A DNA stretch of 64,000 bases, taken from Sarcophilus harrisii. Taxonomy: Eukaryota > Chordata > Mammalia > Dasyuromorphia > Dasyuridae. The translations under genes and the position numbers were made by a program. The stretch lies in the NCBI RefSeq assembly GCF_902635505.1, contig NC_045428.1, forward strand, positions 301,311,107-301,375,106, in the 5' to 3' direction. This document shows positions 48,201-55,640 of the stretch, one piece after another; positions within the stretch are counted from its first letter, which is position 1; each line of letters begins with the position of its first letter. The notes beneath the pieces are model-generated. The model searched no databases and was not told the origin of the DNA. It saw nothing but the letters and a program-made list of their open reading frames with translations.

Positions 48201-51200
48201 GAAATGATGGAGTCATAATAATAATTACTACTATTTACAAAATACCGTGTGCCAGGCACTGTGCTAAAATCTTTACAGTTATTTCATTTGTTGTTCACAA
48301 TAATTTTGGGAGATAAGGGATATTGCTATTCCCATTTTATAGCTGGGGAAACTGAGACAGACCAAGGTTAAGTAACTTGACCAGGATTGCACAGCTAATA
48401 AGTGTCTTAGGTCAGATTTGAATTCAAGTCATCCTGACTCTGGGTGCAGCACTCCATCCAACAGGTTGGGGTAGAAAGGGCTGCCTACATATGAGAAAGG
48501 TTTAATTAATCAACAAACAATTGCTTCTAGATTATATTATTATGTTTGTAAACTAGGTTTCTGTGGCTCGGTACCCAGCAGATAGTAAGAAATGTTTTAT
48601 AATATTGACCTCCCACCCTTTTTTAAGCCTCTGGGTTCTACAGTAGGTACACAAAAGTGTGTATACTTCAAAGAGCTGACAATCTAGTTGGGTTATACAG
48701 GTGGGAACCCAGGCCGGTAGCTGATATTTTTCCATTACTGCATGTTGCAACAGTTAATGGGCTACTCTCTCCCTTCTCTCAGAGAATTGCCTATTGAGGA
48801 CCAGATTTCGCTCCTGAAAGGGGGCACGTTCGAGCTGTGCCTCCTGCGCTTCAACACGGTGTTCAACGCAGAGACGGGGTCCTGGGATTGTGGTCGGCTC
48901 TCCTACTACTTAGAAGACCCCGCAGGCACGTGACTGGACTTCTCCCACCGTTACACGAGCGGCCGAAAGTAGATCTTTTTGCTCTCAGGGAAAGTAGCAG
49001 CAAACAAATGAGGGGGCCGGCGGTGTGATGGGTATCCCCAAATGTTAATGGGGAGGCCGCTGGAGGGTTGGGGGTGGAAGGGCACTCTTGGGGCACCGCT
49101 CTCCGGCACACCTTCCACAGGCTCAAACTCCAACAATAATTTCTCATAGGGGGCTTGCAGCAACTTCTCCTACAGCCCGTGCTGAAATTCCACTACATGC
49201 TGAAGAAGCTGCAGCTGCATAACGAAGAGTACGTGCTGATGCAGGCCATCTCCCTGTTCTCCCCAGGTAGGCGCTCCCCGGCCGGCCTCGGCCTTCCGGA
49301 CTCTGCAGGGCCGGTTCAGCTGGGGAGCTGGGGCAGGACCTGTTAGCCTGCCCCGTAGCTCTCCTTCCTGGCTTGTCTCTGCCTTTTATCCCTGTCTACC
49401 TGCCTATTGTATATTATATAAACACACACACATATATATAAAAATAGAATTTTTCTGTCTTTCCTCTTTTAATTTCTTTCTTTTTCTCTGTCTCTGTCTC
49501 TCCATACAGATATAGAGCTCTAATGAAAAACCTATATAAATAGAGATTATATATGTATATGTGTTATATACATTATATATACATATATACATTCTACTTG
49601 TATAGATGTGTATATGTACATTATTTGTATGCATTGTATATATATGTATATATGTGTATATATAAATATATATACCTTATGTACATCATCTGTATGCATT
49701 GTGTATATATAGGTATATGTGTATATATACTATATATACATTATATACTATATATACATTATATACTATATATATATATATATATAGTATATAATGTATA
49801 TATAGTATATAATGGTATAGTATATATAACTATATATATATATATAGTATGTATGTATATATATTCAATCAATCCCATTACATGTTAGGGCTGAATATCT
49901 CTCCTCTCTCTCCCCTCTCTCCATGTATGTACCCACAAACACCATGATACACACATGCAGACATACATGTGTCCCAGAAGACCTCACCTGCATGTACGCA
50001 GCAGAAAGATACCACACGTACAAATATTTAAGGCTGTCTCTGCTCTCGCTGATACACACATATTTCATACCACTCTGGGCTGCCTGTGTCAGAGCCCCCT
50101 AGCCAGACAGCCCTGGAGCTGTGGCCACCTGCAGTCCCCAGTGGTGCGCAAGGAAGTTCCCTGTGCTTGGGTTTCCCAAGAGCGGGGCTCCTTGGGAGGG
50201 GGCTGAAGAGATTCATCCCTGAGCTTCCTTCCTCAAAGTCAGAGGGTGATGGGAGACAGTCTGCCTCTCCCTCCACCCACCCCAGAGCCCATCATTTCCC
50301 AAACTTGGGTCAGGGCGGATGGTGCCGGGGGAAAGGGGCAGTTTCTCCATCTTGATGCCCCAGGGATTCCCCTGCTCCTGTTCCTTCCTTAGATCGGCCC
50401 GGTGTGGTCCAGCGCTGTGTGGTGGATCAGCTGCAGGAGAGATTCACCATGGCGCTCAAAGCCTACATCGAATGCAAGCGGCCTCAGCCGGCTCACCGGT
50501 GAGTGAGGGCCGCCCGCCGGGGCCTCCAGCAGAAAAGGCCCCCAGAGGGAGGGGTCCAGCTTCATTTCGGGGCAGTGGGTTAGATCCTGCTTCACAACGG
50601 ATATTGTTCTTTGTGACTATGGGGGAAAGTTACAAGGGATTGACTGGGAGAAATCAATCAAGCAGAAAGCATTTATTAAACACAAATTATTATTTATTAA
50701 ATTTGTGCTACAAATACATGTACATAGAATGAAACAATCCCAATTTCAAAGAGCTTGCATTCCACTGGGGGCTGTCACAAGTACATATAGAAGTATATAC
50801 AGAATGAATACAAAGCATTGTAAGTAAATACAAGGTAATTAGGGAGGGACTTTGGCAGTTGTGTCAGATAGGCCTGAGTGGGGGGAGACTGGAGGCAAGG
50901 AGATCAAATAGGAGGATGTAGCAAAAATCCAGACAGGAATGATGAGAGCTTGAACTGAGTTAATAGCCATGTGAATGAGGAGAGTAGGTGAGATGTGAGA
51001 GTTTGGGTTTTTGCTGATCAGATCCTTCTGCCCTCTTCTTTCTAGATTTTCTAAACACAGCTTCCTCCTGGTTGTCTGACCACTCCTTTGTAGGCTGGTC
51101 AGACAGTGACCAAGGATGGCAATCCAGGTCATGTCCACTAATGGGATGCCCCCCAAGATGCTTCTTTTCTCCTCCATATTATTTCTCTTGGTGATCTCAT

Positions 51201-52125
51201 CAGGTCCCAGGGATTCAATTATCATCTCCCTGCTTGTGATCTTCTGATTTACTTATCCAACCTTAAACTCTCTCCCAAACTTCTAAACAGTGTCTCAAAC
51301 TGGATATCTTTAATCCTACATATCCCAAACCAAACTCACCATCTTTTCCTTCAAACCCTCCCTTCTTCCTAAATTTCCCATTATTATAAAGGGTACCACA
51401 GTCTTACAGGCTCACAACCTAGATATCCTCCTCAACTTCTCTCTCCCTCGCTCCCCATCCCATATCCAGTCTATTGCCACGTCCTGTCCATTTTGTAAAT
51501 CTCTCATATAGCATCTTTCTCTCCTCCGGCACTAGTATCATCCCTACAGGGGTCACCTCATCACCTCCTGCAGGGACTATTGTCCTGCTGGTGGGGAAGG
51601 CACAAGCTTTCCCCAATTCTACTTCATCCTTCACTCAGTCATCAAGTGGATTCCTAAAGCACCCATCTGACCCATTACACTCCCTCTTCAACAAACTCCA
51701 ATAGTTCCCTAGTGTCTGCAGCATCAAATCTCGATTCCTGTGTTTGTCATTCAAAGTCCTCTGGAACCTGACTCTTTCCTACTTGACTCTCATGTACTCT
51801 TCAACCCAGTGACACTGGCTACTTTGCTGTTCCTTGCAGAAGGCACTATACTTCTTAACTCTGGGAATTTTCACTGGTTGTCCCCCATGTCTGGAGTTTT
51901 CTCTCTTCTTATTTCTGCCTCCTGTCTTTCTTGATTTTTTCCAAGTACCAGCTAAAAAACTCACCTTTGGCAAGAAGTCTTTCTTGATTCCCCTTAATGC
52001 TAGTATCTTCTCTCTGTAAGTTTCTCCATCTTATCCTTTATTCTCTCTCTGTCTCTGTGTGTGTGTGTGTCTCTCTCTGTCTCTCTCTCAGTCTCTTTCT
52101 GTCTCTCTATCTCTCTCTCTGTCTG

Positions 52126-52179
<54 letters not shown>

Positions 52180-55029
52180 ATATATGTGTGTGTGGGTGTG
52201 GGTGTACACAAATGTATGTATGTTTGTATTTTTTATATCTATTTGTGTGTATATGTTTCTATATATCTATATCTTATTTTTACTTGGTTATTTGCATATT
52301 GTTTCTCCCATCAGACTGTAGCTCCTTGTGAATAGGGATTATCTTTTGCCTTTCTCTGTATCCCCAAGAGGACAGCACCTGACATAGTAGGCATTTGATA
52401 AATGTTTAGTGACTAGCTGAGGATTGGGACCCAAGGGAGTTATAAGGATTGAGGGAGCTGAGCAAAACCTGGAGAATTTGTTCATTGAGGGGTGTGGATG
52501 TTGCAGTCGATGCACCGGGAGCAAGGAAAGGACGTGGGTTTGTGAGAACAATCACTCCTCTAATCTGGGCTGCTCTTAGTTCTTTTTCATTCATGTGAAA
52601 GCCAATACTGAACAAGATGAGCCTGGAATCTTGCAGGAGATGGAAACTGAAAACAGTTGGCTGAGTGTGAAGACATGGAATCAAATATAGGTCTCTGGCA
52701 AAGACATAATCCTAACAGGATAAGAATGTTTGGTGTTTGGTTACTTAGGTTCATATGGATTCAATGAAGTAGTAGGTATTAAATCACTAGACTTGAAGCC
52801 ATGAATATCTGGATTCAAATCTTGCCTAAGATATTTATTAGTTATTTGCCCCTAGGCAAGACACTGAATTTCTCTGGAGTGTCTTCATCTATAAAAATCA
52901 GAGAATTAGACTTCATGATCTCTAAATCAATGATCTTGTACTAAAAAGTCATTGAATGATTAACAAAATGAAGTTAACTCTGATCTCCCATTCCCCCTCC
53001 CATCTAAATATGGAAATGTTTTGGTCATCAGCGGTAAAGGACATGGTGATTGTCTCAAGCAATCTTCAGAAATCCACCATGTTCCATGGCCCTAGGTTCC
53101 AAGTGGCTGGGAATTTTATGTCCTTCAATGGCCAGATACCAGCAAAGATGGGGCCATTTGGTCCCATGGGCAGCTTGGTCTTCTTTTTCTAGCCTCCCAT
53201 GTCATAGATGGAAGGAAAGAAGCTGCCCTGGGAAACAGCCGGTCTTATAGCAATGTGTGACATGCAAAAGGCATAGAACCTCTCCTAGCTATTCAAGTTG
53301 TCAAACCATACCAAGCTAGGTCCGTGCTAACTGCATTCTCAACACTGTACTAAGTGCTGTACCAAGACAGACAAGAAACTTGACCTTAAGAAGCTTATAC
53401 TCTTGTTGGAGAGGCAAGACTAACGTAAAAAACAAAAAGAAGCAATGTAAAATGATTAGTGTAAATTGTGTATTCTGTGGTAAGTCAAAAGCTAGGAAGG
53501 TCTTGACTCCTCCAGGAGTCAAGAATGTGTCCTGGTCAACTCTGGAAGACGAAGAGGAGTTAGATGGGCAGTAAAGAGAAGAGGAGGAATTTCAGGTGAA
53601 CAAAGAACAGGGGCACAGCAGTCAAGAAATGTAAGGACACATAAGGGTGACTTATTTCTGGGACAATGAGAAGACTGGAGCAGAGGGAACATGCTGGGGA
53701 AACAGTGGAAAGATGGCAGAGCTAGGGCAGGACCAGATATGGAGGCCACTAAAGTTAAATGAAAGATTTAGATTTGATTTGAATCATCAGAGATTTCTGT
53801 GTCCCATTATGGCATGAAGGGTATTTGGGGTTCTTGGAAGCTGAGCCAGTGGAATGTAGGCTCAGCCAGGCTTTGTCATCTTTGAAGAGGTCCAGTGAGG
53901 GATTGTCTTTCATGGACCAGTGGACCAGACTGAGAGGTCTGGCCTTAGCAATTCATATAACTGTCCACTAAAGTGAAAATGGATTAGGACCTGCATTCAT
54001 GGCGAGTCTCCTCTCACAGATGAAATCACAGATTTTGGAAATACTGAATTATGGAGTTTTACTCTTAACGTAATAGTTTGTCAAATTCAGTAACAAATCA
54101 TAGGATCATAGAATTAGAGCTAATTGGGACCATAAAGGTTAAGTCCAATCCCTCCATTCCACAGCCAAAAGTGGTTTCAGTGACTTGCCAAGGACCACAC
54201 AGCTAGTAAATGTCTAAGGTGGGATGGAACCCAGCCCTTCCTGACCCCTAAATCTGTCATACATGTTGCCCTTCATTATCTACCTGTTGTCCAGGTTTCA
54301 TTCAGCTTCCAGAAACAAGTGATGGCCAGGTTAGGGAGGTGCTTGCATGGATGTCCTGTGGGCTATGTCTTGGCTACTGCTTCAAGCTTAAAGGATTTCA
54401 ATCATCTTGTTTATTGTATTGTTATGGAAATGCTTGTTTTATTCTATAAGTTAAAAGTAAAATAAATTAAAAAAACCAGAATCTCCCTGGGCTTACCCTA
54501 AAGGAAAGGATAAGGATGTTCTTGGAAGCTGAATTCTGATTTTTAATCCCTAAAGGTCTTGCCCTATTTATTACAACTTGCAAGAATAGCCCAGTAATGA
54601 GCCACAGGAAGAGCTGTGCAGCCCCTCAACTATAATCAGTGACACTTGACTATTCCTCAGAGAAATGAAACCTTCCCTATGACATGCGTTCCTCACCACA
54701 ACCTAGCCTCAAGGCAGGTACCCAGAGTACCACTGGACCACTAAGAAAAAGGATGAGGGTGGATGGGGAAGAAAAAAAGCAACCACAAATTCCACAGCAT
54801 TTCCTAATTTTTTCCATCTACGTTTCTTTTTTCAACACTGTTATTCTCTTTCTTCCTTTTCCTGGCCCCTTGACCACCCTACAGTTTCCTGTTTCTGAAG
54901 ATCATAGCCATCCTCACGGAACTCCGAAGCATCAACGCCCAGCACACCAAGCAACTGCTGCAGATTGAGAACATCCATCCCTTTGCCACCCCTCTCATGC
55001 GGGAGTTATTTAGCATAATAGACAGCTGA
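33071..55029 (+). CDS. NR1I2: Pregnane X receptor (PXR, nuclear receptor 1I2), spliced coding sequence
   Basis: A ligand-activated nuclear receptor that senses bile acids, steroids and xenobiotics. With RXR it switches on detoxification genes (CYP3A, transporters) in liver and gut. The joined coding exons are 33071-33270, 41395-41528, 43994-44181, 45355-45623, 48783-48925, 49150-49266, 50393-50498 and 54885-55029. Together they total 1302 nt: 433 residues plus TGA, against 434 in human. Domains: N-terminal A/B region 1-41; two C4 zinc fingers about 42-107 (C42, C45, C59, C62; C78, C85, C95, C98) with P-box CEGCKG; hinge about 108-140; ligand-binding domain about 141-433, ending in an AF-2 helix read as PLMRELFSI. 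Recalled human PXR aligns end to end, with one extra N-terminal residue and two fewer in the loop near human 195-211. Human pocket residues S247, F288, W299 and H407 are kept; Q285 is Leu and R410 is Gln. The start is a CUG. CAR (NR1I3) lacks this N-terminus and loop, so PXR is the firm call. Confidence 0.96.
33433..34857 (+). mobile_element. L1 LINE, ORF2 C-terminus and full 3' UTR, with target-site duplication
   Basis: The open stretch 33591-34070 encodes about 160 residues typical of the L1 ORF2 C-terminus: [35 protein letters not shown], then [20 protein letters not shown] and [11 protein letters not shown] 3' UTR and A-rich tail follow. A perfect 14-bp duplication, taattaaaagttta, flanks it at 33419-33432 and 34858-34871. 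It is 5'-truncated and one of the younger L1s here. It lies about 160 nt downstream of the exon 2 donor, in sense. Confidence 0.93.
34913..35053 (+). mobile_element. tRNA-like SINE, full length, with target-site duplication
   Basis: Head 'gcagctagaaggtgcagtgg', then 'ccagccctgaagtcaggagg', 'acctgagttcaaatctgac' and 'caagtcactttactccaatt'. A perfect 15-bp duplication, aaaagtgtattaatg, lies at 34898-34912 and 35054-35068. Whole and young in appearance. Confidence 0.93.
35069..35540. other. Intron sequence, unassigned, possible eroded SINE
   Basis: Around 35385-35500 'gtgtgacttgctcactgtgg' and 'cctctgaaatgagggggttg' suggest a worn MIR. No gene. Confidence 0.4.
35545..35825 (+). mobile_element. 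MIR/CORE-SINE, near full length
   Basis: 'gagttcaaatctggtctcac', 'tttccttatctgtaatatga', 'gtctggcacatagtaggcac', then 'ttaataaatgcttgttccc'. An internal part around 'caagtcac(t)' appears duplicated. Confidence 0.8.
35826..36112. other. Intron sequence, unassigned
   Basis: No gene or repeat recognised before the GGAA array. Confidence 0.4.
36113..36200 (+). repeat. (GGAA)n microsatellite, about 22 units
   Basis: A pure gaag/ggaa tetranucleotide run, followed by a G/A-rich margin to about 36230. It lies in intron 2 of NR1I2. Confidence 0.97.
36265..36998 (-). mobile_element. L2 LINE 3' end and ORF2 end (antisense), left part
   Basis: 'aatgcacctactatgtggcc', 'gtgacgtggtcagatctctg', 'gatattgcaataatctagat' and 'gagaggtgatgagggtctga', colinear with antisense L2. 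It is interrupted by an LTR and resumes at 37514. Confidence 0.8.
36999..37513 (+). mobile_element. Solo LTR fossil inserted in the L2
   Basis: A roughly 500-bp block interrupts the L2 reading. It starts TGTTAAGAGG, has a TATA-like ctattataaaaatgc near 37400 and an AATAAA at 37466, and ends near ...tagaca. No internal viral region is present. The short flanking duplication is not convincing, so the ends are approximate. An endogenous retrovirus LTR of undetermined class, younger than the L2. Confidence 0.55.
37514..38250 (-). mobile_element. L2 LINE ORF2 reverse transcriptase region (antisense), right part
   Basis: 'tgttttgaaatgtccaatag', 'gcagttggtgatacaag', 'tcaatggcatcaaatgcagc' and 'ggtaaaagccatactgcaaa' follow the antisense of the L2 reverse transcriptase. 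Heavily decayed. Confidence 0.7.
38251..39225. other. Intron sequence, unassigned
   Basis: No repeat or gene recognised. Confidence 0.35.
39228..39875 (-). mobile_element. L1 3' region (antisense)
   Basis: T-rich start, 'gttccaaatttttctccctt', 'acatatttccatatttgtca', 'cacttcactcagcatcagtt', then 'ttgatgggcatccattcagt'. Same subfamily as 21035-21345 but longer. Confidence 0.85.
40080..40405 (-). mobile_element. L1-like 3' region (antisense), diverged
   Basis: 'ttttattgatactttttatt' and 'ggtgttcataattactcaga' resemble another L1 3' subfamily in antisense. Eroded, so assignment is tentative. Confidence 0.45.
40438..40583 (+). mobile_element. CR1/L3 3' end
   Basis: 'atgggctgccctgggaggca', 'gagggcttcaagcaaggact', 'agatgaccatttgtta', then the terminal 'cgtgattctgtgattt'. 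This is the CR1/L3 3' UTR signature with its gattct-type end repeat. Confidence 0.7.
40590..40945 (-). mobile_element. L1 ORF2 reverse transcriptase fragment (antisense)
   Basis: The minus frame around 40744-40926 reads [20 protein letters not shown], matching the L1 motif [18 protein letters not shown]. Further along, the antisense of 'tacttgaaaaatcctaggga' is also L1 ORF2. Confidence 0.8.
40946..41394. other. End of intron 2, unassigned
   Basis: No repeat recognised. It ends in a strong acceptor (tctctttctttccctacag, ending at 41394). Confidence 0.5.
41395..41528 (+). CDS. NR1I2: NR1I2 exon 3: second zinc finger
   Basis: 134 nt, acceptor ccctacag, donor GT at 41529 (gtaagc). It encodes the last base of R67, residues 68-111, and the first base of M112: [16 protein letters not shown], then [19 protein letters not shown]. 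These are the second zinc finger, the basic nuclear-localisation patch and the start of the C-terminal extension. Confidence 0.97.
41552..41703 (-). mobile_element. tRNA-like SINE (antisense) next to a splice donor
   Basis: A T tract of about 24-26 nt, then 'gttaagtgacttgcccagag', 'gaattcaggtcctcctgact' and 'ggctggtgctctatccactg'. Flanks caataagagctttt (from 41542) and caataagggctttt (from 41704) are a one-mismatch target-site duplication. Confidence 0.92.
41720..43993. other. Intron 3, mostly unassigned
   Basis: No gene seen. At 43345-43400 'agatatttattgagcgttta' and 'gtaccaggcattgaagtg' are a short antisense L2/MIR tail. The rest has no recognised repeat. It ends in acceptor ctatgtgcag at 43993. 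Confidence 0.45.
43994..44181 (+). CDS. NR1I2: NR1I2 exon 4: hinge and start of the ligand-binding domain
   Basis: 188 nt, donor GT at 44182 (gtaaga). It encodes residues 112 (shared) to 174: [19 protein letters not shown], then [20 protein letters not shown] and [12 protein letters not shown]. The first segment is the DNA-binding extension and hinge; the second is helix 1. Confidence 0.97.
44525..44830 (-). mobile_element. MIR-like SINE(s), antisense
   Basis: 'ctcctcattttacagatcat', then a second core 'ttattaaagatgagggaatt' and 'ggattacacagctagtttat'. Two cores suggest two adjacent copies. Confidence 0.6.
44865..45055 (+). mobile_element. Short 5'-truncated L1 3' end with target-site duplication
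   Basis: A 191-bp insertion: 'ggacaacctgccatctaggg', 'gacaattgtcaatgctgtaa', then aataaaaaa tail. Flanks gaaatgtaatcccag (44850-44864) and gaaatttaatcccag (45056-45070), one mismatch. It sits 284 nt upstream of exon 5. Confidence 0.9.
45355..45623 (+). CDS. NR1I2: NR1I2 exon 5: ligand-binding domain, variable loop and helix 3
   Basis: 269 nt, acceptor tttctcag, donor GT at 45624 (gtagga). It encodes residues 175-263 and two bases of R264. It includes the PXR-specific loop ([20 protein letters not shown]; human is two residues longer) and helix 3 ([20 protein letters not shown]), where human S247 is conserved. Confidence 0.97.
45690..45775 (-). mobile_element. L2 tail fragment (antisense)
   Basis: 'aatatttattaagtacttac', 'tatgtgtcaggtactat'. 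A short piece. Confidence 0.5.
45776..46843. other. Intron 5, left part
   Basis: An eroded antisense MIR is likely at 46190-46325 ('aaatcatctaacctactccc', then 'ttccaattccaaatccagga'). The rest is unassigned. Confidence 0.4.
46844..47370. repeat. 277-bp tandem duplication in intron 5
   Basis: Unit 1 (46844-47120) and unit 2 (47121 to about 47370) both start acagatgctca and share 'aatccctgctcag', 'ggcagggaactggttggaca' and 'tttgggctgaatt'. They share most bases but carry several indels. The unit itself resembles no repeat I know. Confidence 0.88.
47405..47530 (+). mobile_element. CR1/L3 3' end fragment
   Basis: 'cattgaagcacttcaggcag', 'aagctagatgagcg', then 'gacctctgagggcccttcca'. Same 3' UTR family as 40438-40583. 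Confidence 0.6.
47531..48214. other. Intron 5, right part
   Basis: GC-richer than the neighbourhood. No repeat or gene recognised, and the short open frames on both strands are unconvincing. Confidence 0.4.
48215..48475 (-). mobile_element. MIR SINE, near full length (antisense)
   Basis: 'gtgccaggcactgtgctaaa', 'ttatagctggggaaactgag', 'ggattgcacagctaataagt' and 'gatttgaattcaagtcatcc', in reverse MIR order. Confidence 0.78.
48783..48925 (+). CDS. NR1I2: NR1I2 exon 6: helices 4-5 and beta strands of the pocket
   Basis: 143 nt, acceptor cccttctctcag ending at 48782. It encodes the last base of R264, residues 265-311, and the first base of G312: [19 protein letters not shown], then [20 protein letters not shown]. 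The exon must end at 48925 (gcag) to stay in frame; the donor that follows is GC, not GT. Human pocket residues F288 and W299 are kept; human Q285 is Leu here (codon 48841-48843). Confidence 0.95.
48926..49149 (+). other. NR1I2: 224-nt GC-AG intron
   Basis: The donor reads CAG|GCACGT and the acceptor catag ends at 49149. The split codon becomes G+GG = Gly, restoring AGGLQQLLL (human AGGFQQLLL). The nearest GT, at 48930, gives a frameshift with this acceptor. The pyrimidine tract before the acceptor is weak (ccaacaataatttctcatag). Confidence 0.85.
49150..49266 (+). CDS. NR1I2: NR1I2 exon 7: ligand-binding domain, helices 6-8
   Basis: 117 nt, donor GT at 49267 (gtaggc). It encodes the end of G312, residues 313-350 and the first base of D351: [20 protein letters not shown], then [18 protein letters not shown]. 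Very close to human. Confidence 0.97.
49267..50392. other. NR1I2: Intron 7 with a (TA)-rich simple-repeat core
   Basis: About 49420-49870 is dominated by TATA/CATA/GTAT simple sequence that includes a 76-bp palindrome at 49739-49814. The remainder is GC-richer and unassigned. It ends in acceptor ttccttccttag at 50392. Confidence 0.8.
49739..49814. repeat. 76-bp AT palindrome
   Basis: The left arm (tatatacattatatactata at 49751-49770) is the exact reverse complement of 49783-49802. Symmetry about 49776.5 extends outwards to 49739 and 49814. Able to form a cruciform or hairpin. Confidence 0.9.
50393..50498 (+). CDS. NR1I2: NR1I2 exon 8: ligand-binding domain, helices 9-10
   Basis: 106 nt, donor GT at 50499 (gtgagt). 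It encodes the rest of D351, residues 352-385 and two bases of R386: [20 protein letters not shown], then [14 protein letters not shown]. Human has LQHRVVDQLQEQFAITL here. Confidence 0.97.
50640..50835 (-). mobile_element. L2 3' end (antisense)
   Basis: 'gcagaaagcatttattaaac', 'caaagagcttgcattccact' and 'gggggctgtcacaagtacat' are an antisense L2 tail. Confidence 0.65.
50836..51105. other. Intron 8, likely L2-related
   Basis: 'gaggcaaggagatcaaatag' and 'tgatgagagcttgaactgag' look like further antisense L2. Too eroded to be sure. Confidence 0.4.
51110..52410 (+). mobile_element. L2 LINE: ORF2 end and 3' UTR, with an internal CT expansion
   Basis: 'gggatgccccccaagatgct' encodes the eroded GMPQGSVLG-type reverse transcriptase motif. 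Then come 'ggtgatctcatcaggtccca', 'atctcaaactggatatcttt'-like sequence, 'aaagcacccatctgacccat', 'ttccaagtaccagctaaaa', and the tail 'tgtatccccaagagg' with 'ttgataaatgtttag'. Sense orientation in intron 8. Confidence 0.82.
52035..52200 (+). repeat. (CT)n/(TG)n compound microsatellite
   Basis: Mixed ctgt/ctct leads into a pure (CT) run at about 52127-52174, then tatatatgtgtgtgtgg. It lies inside the L2 3' UTR. Confidence 0.95.
52411..52755. other. Intron 8, unassigned
   Basis: No gene or repeat recognised. Confidence 0.4.
52758..52935 (+). mobile_element. MIR-like SINE
   Basis: 'ggattcaaatcttgcctaag', 'gcccctaggcaagacactga', 'cttcatctataaaaatcaga' and 'cttcatgatctctaaatcaa', the MIR order. 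Confidence 0.68.
53335..53800 (-). mobile_element. L2 fragment (antisense), degraded
   Basis: 'caacactgtactaagtgctg', 'ttaagaagcttatactcttg', 'ggcaggaccagatatggagg'. It follows antisense L2 order loosely. Confidence 0.5.
54105..54280 (-). mobile_element. MIR-like SINE (antisense)
   Basis: 'ggttaagtccaatccctcca', 'gtgacttgccaaggaccaca' and 'cagctagtaaatgtctaagg'. Confidence 0.65.
54281..54884. other. End of intron 8, unassigned
   Basis: No repeat recognised. Acceptor ccaccctacag ends at 54884. Confidence 0.5.
54885..55029 (+). CDS. NR1I2: NR1I2 exon 9: helix 10/11, AF-2 helix and stop
   Basis: It encodes the last base of R386, residues 387-433 and TGA at 55027-55029: [20 protein letters not shown], then [18 protein letters not shown] and RELFSIIDS. 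Human H407 is conserved (codon 54943-54945); human R410 is Gln (54952-54954). The AF-2 core LMxELF is conserved (LMRELF). Confidence 0.97.
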
Positions 55030-55640
55030 ATGGCCCCCTCACTTTGAAGGCTGCCCGTCACCGAGCAGGCAGAATACCTTTGACAGCAGCAAGGCTCTGG
55101 CTGTCAGCCCTTGGATGGACAGAAATCAGCAAGAGTCGAGATCTCTCCGTGATCTGACCTGCAGGGTCCAGCTTTAGCCTCTTGGATTGGTCCTGGAGGC
55201 CGTTCAGGGCTCACTCCCATCTGACTTTCCTGGAGAAAAGTGATTGTTTTCCTCTCAGTCTGTAACTCTACCTCACCCTTCATTTGTAGATAATGAAGCA
55301 GTTGGCATAGTAACTCCCTGGCTTATGAGTGCTGCAGTAGGGCGGAACAGAAGAGATGCTGCTGGTCCAGAGATGGAACCAGTGAGACATGTAGTGATGC
55401 CCTATGAGCAGGAGATGGGCAGATTCAAGGCTCAGCCTTGGGTCTGCAGGACGACACCTATGTTCATTAGTACCTCATTCATTACTTTCCATTCTTGGTC
55501 CCAATTCTCCCTACATAAACCCAGCCTCCACCTTTTCCCATCTACTTGTCCAGATTATTTTGCGAGGATTTAGCAATCAAAATTACATTCCTTTGGATGG
55601 AGCATACAGGTAAGGGCATGTGGACACGAGTGAAGGGAAT

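Noticed and set aside
48930-48931. GT at 48930 as the exon 6 donor
   Set aside because: It adds four bases and shifts the frame with the 49149 acceptor. No nearby acceptor restores the conserved QQLLL reading.
49404-49888. Tyr/Ile-rich open frames
   Set aside because: Translation of TATA/CATA simple sequence in intron 7.
52000-52335. Open frames rich in Ser-Leu and Arg-Glu
   Set aside because: Translation of the (CT)n/(TG)n microsatellite inside an L2.
33071-55029. NR1I3 (CAR) or VDR instead of PXR
   Set aside because: The N-terminal KESW-like segment, the long ligand-binding-domain loop, the exon phases and near-identity to human PXR across the C-terminus all fit NR1I2. CAR is shorter and lacks these.
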